A DNA stretch of 64,000 bases from Brucella sp. 21LCYQ03 (GTDB lineage Bacteria > Pseudomonadota > Alphaproteobacteria > Rhizobiales > Rhizobiaceae), in assembly GCF_023554105.1 (NCBI RefSeq), contig NZ_JAMJWE010000012.1, positions 62,001 to 126,000 of the forward strand, in the 5' to 3' direction. Every line of letters begins with the position of its first letter. Position 1 is the stretch's first letter. Made by a program: the position numbers and the translations under genes. Below, one piece after another: positions 34,123 to 43,800 of the stretch. Below the pieces are notes generated by a model that was not told the DNA's origin, made no database searches, and saw nothing but the letters and a program-made list of their open reading frames with translations.

Positions 34123-35046
34123 TTAATAGCCAAGTTTGCGATCGATGAGGCCGATCAGTTCTTCTCCAGCCAAATGCCGCTGAATATTTTCAATGACAGA
34201 TTTCGCAGCCGTATGTGGTTGCGTTACTGATGCAACATGCGGTGTGATCAGCACTTTCGGATGCGACCAAAGCGGATGTCCCGATGGAAGCGGTTCGGGA
34301 TCAGTCACATCGAGCATAGCTGCTGTAAGATGGCCGCTATCAAGCGCATCAATTACTGCATTTTGATCAAGCTGCGGTCCGCGTCCCGTATGCAACAAAC
34401 GTGCGCCTTTTGGCAGCAAAGCAAACAAGTCGGCATTCAAAATACCGCGCGTTTCATCGGTTAGCGGCAGCAAACAAATCAAAATATCTGTTTGGCGGAG
34501 GAAGCTCGCAAACTGGTCTTCGCCATAAAAGCAAGCAACGCCTTCAATGTCTTTCTGGCTGCGGCTCCAACCCGACAGCGGAAACTGAAATGGCTTGAGA
34601 CGTTCGATTGCGGCTTGCGCCAGCATACCCAGCCCTAAAAAGCCAATTCGTCGTTCTGTTGCCTGCGGCGTAGGAATGGCTCGCCATGTTTCCGCCTGCT
34701 GTTGTTGGCGATAGGCAATTGCTTCACGATGCAAGGTCAGTACACCAAGCGCCACATATTCCTGCATCATGCGAATGATGCCGTCTTCAACCATGCGAAC
34801 GAGCTTCACATGCTCAGGCACGCTGCCGGGCTTAAACTGATCGACGCCCGCACCAATAGAGAACAGAATTTCCAGATTGCGATAGCGGGCAATATCCTCG
34901 GGGGCAACCCAGCTAATCAGATAGCGGATTTTATCAGGATCAACCTCATCGCCAGCCTGAAAAAACTCGACGTCAGGAAGGACTTTCGAAAATGCTTCGC
35001 GGAAAACGGCACCACGGGCAGCATCGGAATTGAAGAGAAATGCCAT
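34123..35046 (-). CDS. D-2-hydroxyacid dehydrogenase, GhrA-like
   Basis: The 307-residue enzyme has the Rossmann motif [15 protein letters not shown] and the catalytic set: arginine in HTGRGPQLD, glutamate in DVTDPEPLP, and histidine in ITPHVASVT. This arrangement fits glyoxylate/hydroxypyruvate reductase A. It reduces a 2-oxoacid with NAD(P)H, or the reverse. It lies 12 bases after the M20 gene and precedes the cupin gene, so the three form one operon. Confidence 0.9.
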   Translation of the reverse strand: MAFLFNSDAARGAVFREAFSKVLPDVEFFQAGDEVDPDKIRYLISWVAPEDIARYRNLEILFSIGAGVDQFKPGSVPEHVKLVRMVEDGIIRMMQEYVALGVLTLHREAIAYRQQQQAETWRAIPTPQATERRIGFLGLGMLAQAAIERLKPFQFPLSGWSRSQKDIEGVACFYGEDQFASFLRQTDILICLLPLTDETRGILNADLFALLPKGARLLHTGRGPQLDQNAVIDALDSGHLTAAMLDVTDPEPLPSGHPLWSHPKVLITPHVASVTQPHTAAKSVIENIQRHLAGEELIGLIDRKLGY

Positions 35047-35058
35047 GATTGCTTCCGA

Positions 35059-36183
35059 TTACGAGATAAGGCGTGCGGCAAGATTTTCGATCAACTTCTG
35101 GCACGCATGCAGCTCGTTGATTTCGATATATTCGTTCGGGCGATGGGCGCGGCTGATATCGCCGGGGCCGCAGATGATTGCATCAATGCCTGCCTGCTGG
35201 AACAATCCCGCTTCCGTGCCGTAGCTTACCGCAGCAAGCGTATCCCGCCCCGTCAGTTCGACCATCAACTGAGAAAGTGCGGTTTCAGGAGGGAGCGAAA
35301 GAGCCGGATAAGCACTCAATTCATGCCAAAGCACCTCATAGCCGATATCCCGTAGAGCAAAGAGTTCTGCTTTTACAGGCTGGAGCAATTCGGTCGGTGA
35401 GATACCGGAAATTGCACGCACTTCAATATCAGCGGTGCAGCGATCAGGAATGATATTAACTGCCTGTCCGCCAGAGATAACGCCAAACTGCAAAGACGAA
35501 TATGGCGGCTCAAAATTGGTATCAAACGGCCCGACTTCAAGCGTTTGACCGTATGTGGTTGCTTTTGCAATCACGCCAGCCATGGCGTGAACGGCATTCA
35601 ATCCAAGATCGGGGCGTGATGAATGGCCCGAGCGCCCAATGACTTCCAGCCGAGCAGCAGCTTTGCCCTTGTGCGCGCGCACAGCCTGCATGCGGCTTGG
35701 CTCACCAATAATGGCACCAAGCGGCTTGGCACAAAGATCAGGAAGCGCTGCAAGCAAATGCGGCACACCACGACAGCCCGCTTCTTCATCATAGGAAAAA
35801 GCCAGATGAACAGGCCGTTTCAGCGAACTCGAGGCAAACATCGGCAGGGCAGCAAGCGCACAAGCCAGAAAGCCCTTCATGTCCGTCGTGCCGCGCCCAT
35901 AAAGTCTGTTGCCGTCTTTATGCAGCTTAAACGGATCAGTCGTCCATTCAGACTCTCCAGCGGGAACCACATCCGTATGGCCAGACAGAATATAGCCCGG
36001 CACGTCACGAGGGCCGATAGTGATAAAAAGATTTGCCCTGTCGCCTTCAGGTCCGGGCAAAACCGATACGTCAGCACCCGCAGACTTTGCGTAAGAACTG
36101 ATCCAGCCAACAATCGCATCATTGGGAGTACCAACAACCGATGGAAAACCGATCAAAGCTGCAAGGATTTCTTCGACGTTCAT
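35059..36183 (-). CDS. M20 family deacylase, acetylornithine deacetylase (ArgE)-like
   Basis: The 374-residue enzyme shows the M20/ArgE motifs: ILSGHTDVVPAGESEWTTDP, YGRGTTDMKGFLA, the catalytic pair in SYDEEAGCRGVPHL, IGEPSRMQAVRAHKG and SGHSSRPDLGLNA. I chose ATG 36183; an in-frame TTG lies at 36198. Brucella relatives usually have an argE elsewhere, and the catabolic neighbours suggest it may act on another N-acyl amino acid or amine. It is the first gene of its operon, divergent from the GNAT at 36444. Confidence 0.88.
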   Translation of the reverse strand: MNVEEILAALIGFPSVVGTPNDAIVGWISSYAKSAGADVSVLPGPEGDRANLFITIGPRDVPGYILSGHTDVVPAGESEWTTDPFKLHKDGNRLYGRGTTDMKGFLACALAALPMFASSSLKRPVHLAFSYDEEAGCRGVPHLLAALPDLCAKPLGAIIGEPSRMQAVRAHKGKAAARLEVIGRSGHSSRPDLGLNAVHAMAGVIAKATTYGQTLEVGPFDTNFEPPYSSLQFGVISGGQAVNIIPDRCTADIEVRAISGISPTELLQPVKAELFALRDIGYEVLWHELSAYPALSLPPETALSQLMVELTGRDTLAAVSYGTEAGLFQQAGIDAIICGPGDISRAHRPNEYIEINELHACQKLIENLAARLIS

Positions 36184-36443
36184 CAATACCACATTCAAAG
36201 TCAGAGCTTCGGATTTCTATCAGAATATGGTGTTAGGGCAGTGTTCCGTGCCGAATATGCTGCTGCTTCAAACAAAGATTGCGAATAGCGGCGATCAAGC
36301 AGCTAATTATGCGGAGGTATTTATGGAATGATGCGGCAAAATACGCCTGCCCAAAGCATTGCATTGCTTGGCAGGATCAAAAACACTGTGTCTTGAGGGC
36401 TGAATGTCCATAAGTCGAGCTTGGGCAGCGGGTAGGGATCGGA

Positions 36444-37331
36444 ATGGCTGATATGCAAAAGTCAGTACGGCTGAAATCTTTTGAATTGATCGCACATGAC
36501 ATAGCAGATGTGGACAAGAGCCTGCTTCATGGCCTTTCGATGGGTGTTCGCTGGCCGCATCGTCCCAATGACTGGGATCTCATGTTGAAAACCGGGCAAG
36601 GGTTGGTCGCTATTGACGGAATCGGCCGGGTATTCGGTAGCGCTATGTGGTTTCCTTACGGTGACGATTTCGCAACCATTGGTATGGTCATCACCTCCCC
36701 TCGCACACAAGCACAAGGCAATGGTCGCTGGTTGATGGAACAGGTGATGGAGCGATGCAAAGGTCGCAGCCTCAGCCTCAATGCGACCCAGGCAGCATAT
36801 AAACTTTACCTGACGCTTGGCTTTACAGATGAGGCAACAGTCTATCAACATCAGGGAGAAGTCGGGCTTGAACTTCCAACTATACCAGCGCCAAATGGAC
36901 AACTTGTAGCCCTTTCAGCAGAGGAACTCGAAAAAGTCTCCGAGCTCGACTGCAAAGCCTTCGGCACAAACCGCATGCATTTGCTTCACCTCATCTCCGA
37001 CACAGCCGAGATCTGTGGCTTGATGAGAAACGGGCAGATGGTTGGTTATTCCTTCTGCCGCGAATTTGGACGCGGGAAAGTTATTGGCCCCATCGTCGCA
37101 AGTAATGACGAAGACGCCATTCAGTTAGCCTCAGTTCACCTGAAAAATCTTAAAGGCAAATTTGCGCGCGTTGATACGCGTGAGAAAACTGGCGCATTCG
37201 CCGACTTCTTAGAACAATGCCGCCTTGGTGTGTACAGCACGGTAACAACCATGTCGAAGGGCAAACTGTTTTTGAACAGAGAGGCACACAAGCCATGGGT
37301 TTACGGGCTGTCGGCACATGGCTGGGGCTGA
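36444..37331 (+). CDS. Two-domain GNAT acetyltransferase (copy 2)
   Basis: The 295-residue protein has the same plan as the gene at 26466: an N-terminal GNAT domain (GMVITSPRTQAQGNGRWLMEQ, then AYKLYLTLGFTDE) and a C-terminal domain with GYSFCREFGRGKVIGPIVAS. Shared blocks such as WPHR, YQHQG, GRGxVIGP and ARVDT show common descent. It stands alone on the plus strand, eight bases before the end of the convergent LysR gene. The frame is tied to GGGATCGG before the ATG. Its substrate is unknown. The 36184-36443 gap before it holds a hairpin near 36348-36378. Confidence 0.82.
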   Translation: MADMQKSVRLKSFELIAHDIADVDKSLLHGLSMGVRWPHRPNDWDLMLKTGQGLVAIDGIGRVFGSAMWFPYGDDFATIGMVITSPRTQAQGNGRWLMEQVMERCKGRSLSLNATQAAYKLYLTLGFTDEATVYQHQGEVGLELPTIPAPNGQLVALSAEELEKVSELDCKAFGTNRMHLLHLISDTAEICGLMRNGQMVGYSFCREFGRGKVIGPIVASNDEDAIQLASVHLKNLKGKFARVDTREKTGAFADFLEQCRLGVYSTVTTMSKGKLFLNREAHKPWVYGLSAHGWG

Positions 37332-37339
37332 TTTCCATT

Positions 37340-38320
37340 TCAGGTAGAAGGACCAGACTGCAAGGCCTCTTCAAGCCCCAGCGACGGGTACATTGCTGTG
37401 ATAGCACTGATATCATCCATCAACTCATTGATAAGCCAGTCCCGAACCTGCGCCACGATGGGGCGAACAGGCTTGTCACGCAGACGAACCAGATGGCATT
37501 TACGATGCGTTGGTAATAGCCGATTTTGGGCTGGGATTAATGCGTTCGTCCGCAGCCAGTGCGCAACGACATTTAACCAGCCAATCGCCACCCCCTGCCC
37601 CAGCAATGCGGCCTGAACAACAATGGCATAGTCAGAGAACAGCATTTCATCGTGAGCTGCCCGACCGCGCGCGGGCAAGAAAAAATCCGGCCAGTTAGGC
37701 TGCGCCTCACTCAGATTAATAAGCGTTGTCGCGGGCTGATCCAGCACCGAAGTCGCCTCGTCATGATCTCTTTGATAGGTCGGGCTACAAATGGGCACGA
37801 GAATTTCGGGCATAACGAAAGTGGCTTCATGATTATCATCGCCACCTTCTACAAATCTCATGCCGAGATCAACGTCGTTCACTGGGCCAGCCAGCGGCCC
37901 CATAATTAATTCGAACCGCAAATCAACGCCGGGAAAAGTCTTCTTAAAAGCCGCCATGCGCGGCATCACCCAATGCGTTGTGAAGCCGGTTGAAAGCGAG
38001 AGCGTTACCGTTTGAACACCCTGCTTTCGGTCGCTGATTTCTCTTAATGCCTGTTCAATGCCAGCGAAGCCCCGGTCAATCGCATCATGTAAAATCTTAC
38101 CGTACTCGGTCAGCGTGACACCGCTCGTCGTGCGAATGAAAAGCTGTACATCCAGATGCTCTTCCAGTCGCCCGATCATCCGACTGATAGCGGCGGGCGT
38201 CACATTCAGCTCCTGAGCCGCTTTAGAAAAATTCCCATGGCGCGCAGCTGCCTCCAATGTGAAAAGGCCATTCATCGAAGGAAGAGCGCGTCGCAAAATC
38301 GTCATTACATTTTGTAACAT
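37340..38320 (-). CDS. LysR family transcriptional regulator, GcvA-like
   Basis: The 326-residue regulator has an N-terminal helix-turn-helix (FTLEAAARHGNFSKAAQELNV, ISRMIGRLEEHL) and the effector domain typical of the GcvA group. ATG 38320 is used; ATG 38305 is possible. It is divergent from the polyamine-type transporter operon starting at 38540, 219 bases away, and is its most likely regulator. An AATATTT-N12-AAATATT dyad (38502-38527) lies near that operon's start and could be part of its control, though it is close to the ribosome binding site. Confidence 0.9.
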   Translation of the reverse strand: MLQNVMTILRRALPSMNGLFTLEAAARHGNFSKAAQELNVTPAAISRMIGRLEEHLDVQLFIRTTSGVTLTEYGKILHDAIDRGFAGIEQALREISDRKQGVQTVTLSLSTGFTTHWVMPRMAAFKKTFPGVDLRFELIMGPLAGPVNDVDLGMRFVEGGDDNHEATFVMPEILVPICSPTYQRDHDEATSVLDQPATTLINLSEAQPNWPDFFLPARGRAAHDEMLFSDYAIVVQAALLGQGVAIGWLNVVAHWLRTNALIPAQNRLLPTHRKCHLVRLRDKPVRPIVAQVRDWLINELMDDISAITAMYPSLGLEEALQSGPST

Positions 38321-38539
38321 CGTCTCAAGCTTTTTTCAATTGCGCCCGTCGCAGTTATTTGTTCTCCTACTCATCAAGAAAGGATAAAATCCTTCATTAT
38401 CGTCAGGGGAACAAAGCATTTGTAAGCGCTCAGTGCCAAAGCAGTTATGCGCAAAACTGATGTTTAGCTCTTCCATTGAATGCAGCAGATCGAGCCTGAC
38501 CAATATTTGATCAGTCGATAAAATATTTAGTGGAATCAA

Positions 38540-39631
38540 ATGACTGAAACCGAAAAATCGTCAAGTGTTGGAGTTTCCATCCGTTCAGCGACGAAGACCT
38601 ATGGGGCTTTCTGCGCACTTGATTCAGTCAGCCTTGATGTTGCGCCCGGTGAATTCGTTTCAATTCTGGGGCCATCCGGTTCCGGCAAAACAACATTTCT
38701 TGGCATTCTTGGCGGATTCGTTCAGCCCACATCCGGTTCCATTTGGTTGGGTGATCGCGATATTACATTGGAGCCACCGCACAAACGCGACATTGGCATC
38801 GTCTTTCAGAACTATGCCCTGTTTCCACACATGAACGTCGCCGACAATATCACCTTTCCATTGCGTGCACGCCGGATGCCAAAATCTGACTGGCCGGAAA
38901 AACTGCGCGATGCGCTGGCAATGGTAGAGCTGACAGGACTTGAAGGCCGCAAAATTGATGAATTGTCGGGTGGTCAAAGGCAACGTGTTGCTCTTGCCCG
39001 CGCAATGATCTTCGAACCACGCCTCATTCTGATGGATGAGCCGCTTTCAGCGCTCGATAAACAACTGCGTGAAAATATGCAGATCGAGCTCAAACAACTG
39101 CATCGCAAACTCGGTGCAACGATTGTCTATGTGACCCATGACCAGCGCGAAGCTCTTACCATGAGTGATCGCGTTGCGATTATGAACAAGGGCAAAATCG
39201 TACAGATCGACACGCCGGAAATGTTGCACGATAGGCCAATAAATTCGTTTGTCGCCAGCTTCATCGGTGAAGCCACACTTCTGCCCGTCACTAGAAATGG
39301 CGAAAACAATGTCAGCCTCGCAGGCACGACACTCCGCTCAGCTTACCCAATTCCACAAGGCGAAAAACTCTATCTTGCACTGCATTCCGAAAAGCTGACT
39401 GTCAACGATCAAGCCGGAAACGATCATGTAAATCGTCTGCGCGGCACAGTCATTGATGCGCTTTATCAGGGCGAAAGCATCCGCGTTTTCATGCAGTTAC
39501 CATCTGGTGAAAAACTGAGTTTCCGATTGCCAACCAATCACGCAGGCCGCGCACAGTTACGCGCCCCCGGCGAAGAAATTGAAATTGCACTTCACCCGGA
39601 AGACACGGTGATTGTGCCGCAAGCCAACTAA
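38540..39631 (+). CDS. Polyamine-type ABC transporter ATPase, PotA/PotG-like
   Basis: The 363-residue ATPase has Walker A GPSGSGKT (44-51), Q-loop VFQNYALFPHMNV, signature LSGGQRQRVALARAM, Walker B LILMDEPLSALD, and a C-terminal TOBE domain from about residue 275. It powers the importer whose other parts lie at 41807-44595. Two catabolic genes (HAD, oxidase) stand between it and them, an unusual order. The operon start here implies control by the divergent LysR gene. Confidence 0.93.
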   Translation: MTETEKSSSVGVSIRSATKTYGAFCALDSVSLDVAPGEFVSILGPSGSGKTTFLGILGGFVQPTSGSIWLGDRDITLEPPHKRDIGIVFQNYALFPHMNVADNITFPLRARRMPKSDWPEKLRDALAMVELTGLEGRKIDELSGGQRQRVALARAMIFEPRLILMDEPLSALDKQLRENMQIELKQLHRKLGATIVYVTHDQREALTMSDRVAIMNKGKIVQIDTPEMLHDRPINSFVASFIGEATLLPVTRNGENNVSLAGTTLRSAYPIPQGEKLYLALHSEKLTVNDQAGNDHVNRLRGTVIDALYQGESIRVFMQLPSGEKLSFRLPTNHAGRAQLRAPGEEIEIALHPEDTVIVPQAN

Positions 39632-39664
39632 CGATCAAGCATCAGTATTACGAGGAAAACAGCA

Positions 39665-40393
39665 ATGAAGATCACAGATTTTAAAGTGATGACCTTTGAC
39701 GTCGTGGGCACTTTGATCGACTTTGAAAGCGGCGTTCTGAACGCAACCCGCAAAGTTGGCGGCGAAAAGGCTGCCAAGCTGACCGACGATGAAATCTTCG
39801 GCCCTTACATTCGTGGACGCGATAAATTCTACGGTCGTTCCTCGTCGGCAATGAGGGATGTCTACCTTCATATGGCGACTGAACTTGGCATCAACAACGA
39901 TCAGGCTTCGGCAGACTTGTTCCAGTTTGCCATTCTGCATCATCCCGCTTTCGAGGATTCCATTGAGGCGCTCAAGCGTCTGCGCAAAAACTTCCGTCTC
40001 GTCGCCATGACCAATGCCGACCGCACCACATTTTCAGCCTATTCGGAGACGCTCGAAAACCCGTTTCACGACAGCGTAACGTGCGATGAAACCGGATATG
40101 CAAAGCCAAATCCGAATTTCTTTGCTTACAACAAAGGTCGTCAATCGGCGTTTGGCTTCAAGCCATCAGAAATCCTGCACGTAGCTCAGAGCCAATACCA
40201 CGATATCGGCATTGCAAAAGAGCTGGGCTACACAACCTGCTGGATCGAGCGTCGTCAGGGACAAAATGGTTTTGGCGGCACGCCGACACCCAAGGGCGTG
40301 ACAAAGCCTGACTTCCACTTCTCGACATTGAAGCAGCTTGCGGACGCAATTGACGCTGAACTCCTTTCAGCTTCAGTCGCAAACGCAGCGTAG
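39665..40393 (+). CDS. HAD superfamily hydrolase, haloacid dehalogenase type II-like (copy 2)
   Basis: The 242-residue protein has motif I as FDVVGTL. The nucleophilic aspartate is kept, but valine replaces the tyrosine two residues later that haloacid dehalogenases and copy 1 (27638) carry. Motif II is MTNADRT, the lysine lies in YAKPNPNFF, and motif III region is VAQSQYHDIGIAKELG. The ribosome binding site is GAGGAAAA. It precedes a FAD oxidase gene by 19 bases, as copy 1 does. The altered motif suggests a different substrate or reaction. Confidence 0.87.
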   Translation: MKITDFKVMTFDVVGTLIDFESGVLNATRKVGGEKAAKLTDDEIFGPYIRGRDKFYGRSSSAMRDVYLHMATELGINNDQASADLFQFAILHHPAFEDSIEALKRLRKNFRLVAMTNADRTTFSAYSETLENPFHDSVTCDETGYAKPNPNFFAYNKGRQSAFGFKPSEILHVAQSQYHDIGIAKELGYTTCWIERRQGQNGFGGTPTPKGVTKPDFHFSTLKQLADAIDAELLSASVANAA

Positions 40394-40412
40394 ATCGGAG
40401 CGTCACCCCGCC

Positions 40413-41717
40413 ATGACGACACGCCCTCCCTTTGATGACATCAAATCTCTATGGCAAGCAACAGCCGTTGAACGTCCGCAATTTTCAGCGATTGCAGGCG
40501 GAAGCCAATATGATGTCGCAATCATCGGAGGTGGCTATACCGGCCTTTCAACAGCACGATATCTGGCACGCAAAGGCCTGTCAGTGATCGTGCTGGAAGC
40601 AAGCCGTATCGGCTGGGGCGCAAGTGGGCGTAATGGTGGCGTCGTCTCTGCTAAATTCCGGCTGGCATATCGTGATATTGCCAGCCGCTTCGGCATCGAT
40701 GTCGCACGACGCATGCACGATATCAGCATTGAAGCCGTAGAACATGTCGGCGAACTGGTCCGCGATTACGCTATTAAAGATGCAAATTATCACGCCACAG
40801 GCTCTCTTCGGTGCGCGCATAATCAGGTCTCGCTCGATGCAATCAAAGCGGAATGCGCTTGGCTGAATGAAGCACTCGGCGACACGGCCTGTTCGATACA
40901 ATCTGCTGCGCAAGTGGCAGAAGAGACGGGGTCGAATGATTTCGTCGGCGGCATGCTCAACACCCACGGCGGCATTATTCATCCGCTAAATTTTGTCTTA
41001 GGATTGGCAAGCGGCGTGCAGGCCGAAGGCATCGCAATCTGCGAAAACGCTCCAGTCGTTGGCATCAAGCGCGATTCAAACGGCGTTGTTGTTGAAACGA
41101 AGAACGCAACGATCCGCGCCACGTCAGTAGTCATCGCAACAAACTCTTATTCTGATCTGACCAAAGCAACCGCACCAGTGCGAAAGGCAATCATCCCGTT
41201 CCGCTCGGCGATGATTGCAACGCAACCACTCACTGGCACAGCAGGCGAAAGCCTTCTTAAAAACGGGAGAAGCTATACCGAAACCCGGCGCATGATGCGC
41301 TGGTTCCGCAAATCTGGTGATCGCCTTATTTATGGCGGCCGCGGTGCATTTGGGAAAACGGATTCCGAAGCAGCATTTGCCGCCTTGCACAAAGCGATGG
41401 TGAAACAGTTTCCTGAACTTCAATCCGTTCAGGTCACACATCGCTGGTCAGGCCTTGTTGCTATGACACTCGATAGTCTTCCCCATGTCGGGCGTCTCGA
41501 TGACAGGATCGTTTACGCGCTAGGTTATAACGGAACAGGCGTCGCCATGTCGTCCTATATTGGCAAGCATGTGGCTGAGCTTGTCGCCGGCAACAGCGTT
41601 GATCTGGGTCTGCTCACGCAACTCCCACTCAAACAAATCCCTTTTTATGGTCTGCGCGCACCAGCCGTTCGTGTGGTTGCAGGCTGGTATCAGTTTCTCG
41701 ACGCCATTGGACGTTGA
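40413..41717 (+). CDS. FAD-dependent amine oxidase, PuuB-like (copy 2)
   Basis: The 434-residue protein starts at ATG 40413; the open frame extends further upstream into the HAD gene. The FAD motif VAIIGGGYTGLSTARYLA is near residue 35, followed by GWGASGRNGGV and a C-terminal GYNGTGVAMSSYIG. It should oxidise a secondary amine or gamma-glutamyl amine, giving hydrogen peroxide. The HAD/oxidase pair is inserted between transporter genes, so its substrate is likely the imported compound. Confidence 0.88.
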   Translation: MTTRPPFDDIKSLWQATAVERPQFSAIAGGSQYDVAIIGGGYTGLSTARYLARKGLSVIVLEASRIGWGASGRNGGVVSAKFRLAYRDIASRFGIDVARRMHDISIEAVEHVGELVRDYAIKDANYHATGSLRCAHNQVSLDAIKAECAWLNEALGDTACSIQSAAQVAEETGSNDFVGGMLNTHGGIIHPLNFVLGLASGVQAEGIAICENAPVVGIKRDSNGVVVETKNATIRATSVVIATNSYSDLTKATAPVRKAIIPFRSAMIATQPLTGTAGESLLKNGRSYTETRRMMRWFRKSGDRLIYGGRGAFGKTDSEAAFAALHKAMVKQFPELQSVQVTHRWSGLVAMTLDSLPHVGRLDDRIVYALGYNGTGVAMSSYIGKHVAELVAGNSVDLGLLTQLPLKQIPFYGLRAPAVRVVAGWYQFLDAIGR

Positions 41718-41806
41718 GGGAGATCGAAGCTGTGCGCCGGAGCAGCTGCTTAATCAAGCCGGTAGACAAGAATGGACCCGGAAGGTCCACATAGAGGAGA
41801 ACGAAC

Positions 41807-42847
41807 ATGCGCATATCAACTCTCGCATTCCTCCTGTCCTCAGCAGCTTTTGCGACTGGTATCAGTCAGGCATCTGCTGAACAGATCACCTTCGTTTCAC
41901 AAGGCGGCGCTTATCAGGAAGCCCAGACCAAAGCCATTCTGGATCCAGTTGCTGAAAAACTCGGCATCACGATCAATCAGGATAGTTCACCAGATGCGTG
42001 GCCTGTGATCAAAACGCAGACTGAAACCGGAAAGCCGGTTTGGGATGTCATTGATACGCCAGCAAAAGACTGCATCCGCGGCGGCGAGCAAGGTATGATC
42101 GAAAAGCTCGATTTTTCCAAGCTGCCGAATGTCAAAGACATGCCAGCAGAATATAAGTCGCCATATTCGGTCGCTTATGAATTTTACTCGAGTGTGCTCG
42201 CATATAACAAAGATAAGTTTGGCGATAATGCACCAAAGACATGGGTAGACTTCTGGGACGTTAAGAAATTCCCCGGCACCCGCGCCTTACGCAATCACCC
42301 GCTGGCAACACTTGAAGCCGCTCTGATTGCAGATGGCGTTCCAATGGATAAGCTGTACCCGCTTGATGTCGATCGCGCTTTTAAAAAGCTTGAGGAAATA
42401 AAGCCGTTTGTTACCGTCTGGTGGACGTCCGGCGCACAATCGGCACAGCTTCTGGCCGATGGCGAAGTGGATATGACAATGGCATGGAACGGTCGCGTTT
42501 CCGCTGTGGTGAAAGAAGGCCTGCCGATTGGTTACACCTTCAATCAGGGCTTCCTGCAATATACGTCGCTTTGCATTCTGAAAGGCGCACCCAATCTTGA
42601 AACTGGCGTGAAGTTCATCAACGCAGCGCTTGACCCTGAAATTCAGGCCAACTTCCCCGCATATATCGATTATGGTCCAGCAAACCCTGCTGCGTATAAG
42701 ACAGGTAAGATATCGCCTGAACGCGCGACCGAAATGCCAAGTTCACCAGATAACGCAGCCAAACAGGTTCTCGTTTCTGATGAATGGTGGAGTTCGCCCG
42801 CTGGTGAAGATGCCCAGAAACGTTGGGCCGAATTTATCCAGAAGTAA
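41807..42847 (+). CDS. Polyamine-type ABC solute-binding protein, PotD/PotF-like
   Basis: The 346-residue protein has a signal peptide (TLAFLLSSAAFATGISQASA) and a mature part starting EQITFVSQGGAYQEAQ. It shows VWDVIDTPAKDC and MAWNGRVSAVVKEG, typical of the family 1-like polyamine / putrescine binding group. The strong site GAGGAGAAC precedes ATG 41807. It captures the substrate in the periplasm for the PotB/PotC-like permeases downstream. The acidic residues that bind the second amine of putrescine were not checked, so the ligand may be another amine. Confidence 0.92.
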   Translation: MRISTLAFLLSSAAFATGISQASAEQITFVSQGGAYQEAQTKAILDPVAEKLGITINQDSSPDAWPVIKTQTETGKPVWDVIDTPAKDCIRGGEQGMIEKLDFSKLPNVKDMPAEYKSPYSVAYEFYSSVLAYNKDKFGDNAPKTWVDFWDVKKFPGTRALRNHPLATLEAALIADGVPMDKLYPLDVDRAFKKLEEIKPFVTVWWTSGAQSAQLLADGEVDMTMAWNGRVSAVVKEGLPIGYTFNQGFLQYTSLCILKGAPNLETGVKFINAALDPEIQANFPAYIDYGPANPAAYKTGKISPERATEMPSSPDNAAKQVLVSDEWWSSPAGEDAQKRWAEFIQK

Positions 42848-42854
42848 CATCGGC

Positions 42855-42885
42855 AAGCGCGCATGCCGTTCTGGTGTGTGCGCTT
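42855..42885 (+). other. Hairpin after the binding protein gene
   Basis: AAGCGCGCA (42855-42863) pairs with TGTGCGCTT (42877-42885), one wobble-like mismatch, then TTCG. It probably protects the binding-protein mRNA or attenuates the permease genes. Confidence 0.45.
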
Positions 42886-42923
42886 TTCGCAGTTGAGCGA
42901 TACAGCATGTCACGGTGATATTG

Positions 42924-43796
42924 ATGAGCAGTCTGGCCCTAAATCCAAGTGAACTCTATCGACGCAAAGAAATGCGGCTGATGCTGTTTCTTCTGGCACC
43001 CGCATTAGCAGTCGTCACGGCTCTGCTGATCGTGCCGCTTGGCTGGCTTGCCTGGCAATCCATCTGGCAAGATGGTGGTTTTACCGCCATTCACTATCAA
43101 CGTTTTCTGACCGACAACGTCTATTGGATGACATTTCTGCAAACCTTCAAGATTGCATTTATCGTCACAATAGCGGCCCTATTGCTTGGCTATCCGATTG
43201 CTTATCTCGCCGCAACCGTCCCGCACAAATGGAGCATCGTCATTCTCGCGATGGTCATCTTACCGTTCTGGACCAGTGTGCTTGTGCGTGCTTACGCATG
43301 GCTGATTCTCTTGCAACGAACAGGTCTGGTAAACTCAGCACTCAAATCGCTTGGCCTAATCGATGCACCACTGCTTCTCGTGAATAACGAATTTGGAACC
43401 GTCGTGGCGACAATCCATATTCTATTGCCGTTTATGGTTCTGCCACTTTACGCAACCATGCAGAAAATACCTCGTGAGCTTTCAATGGCCGGTTCAAGCC
43501 TTGGCGGCACTCCTTTTTATGTTTTCACGCGAGTTTTTCTACCTCTATCCCTGCCGGGAATGATTGCAGGTATGGTGTTGGTGTTCGTGCTTACACTTGG
43601 ATTCTACATCACGCCGGAGCTGCTTGGCGGCGGACGCACCTATATGGTTTCCATGCTCGTTTCCCGCAATATCGAGGTCTATCACGAGTGGGGAGCTGCA
43701 TCCTCTATCAGCGTCGTGCTACTGATCTGCGTGTTCCTGATCTTCCGTTTGACAAGCATGGTGATCCCGTTTGAACGCATTATGGGGACGAAGTAA
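42924..43796 (+). CDS. Polyamine-type ABC permease, PotB/PotH-like
   Basis: The 290-residue protein starts at ATG 42924; GTG 42915 is in frame. About six membrane segments are visible, the first being LMLFLLAPALAVVTALLIVP. The coupling loop MAGSSLGGTPFYVFTRVFLP contacts the ATPase. RAYAWLILLQRTGLVNSAL is typical of PotB. It pairs with the next gene, five bases after its stop codon. Confidence 0.92.
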   Translation: MSSLALNPSELYRRKEMRLMLFLLAPALAVVTALLIVPLGWLAWQSIWQDGGFTAIHYQRFLTDNVYWMTFLQTFKIAFIVTIAALLLGYPIAYLAATVPHKWSIVILAMVILPFWTSVLVRAYAWLILLQRTGLVNSALKSLGLIDAPLLLVNNEFGTVVATIHILLPFMVLPLYATMQKIPRELSMAGSSLGGTPFYVFTRVFLPLSLPGMIAGMVLVFVLTLGFYITPELLGGGRTYMVSMLVSRNIEVYHEWGAASSISVVLLICVFLIFRLTSMVIPFERIMGTK

Positions 43797-43800
43797 GATT

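Noticed and set aside
38502-38527. AATATTT-N12-AAATATT dyad as a firm LysR operator
   Set aside because: It overlaps the ribosome binding site region and AT-rich dyads are expected by chance there; mentioned only as a possibility under the LysR gene.
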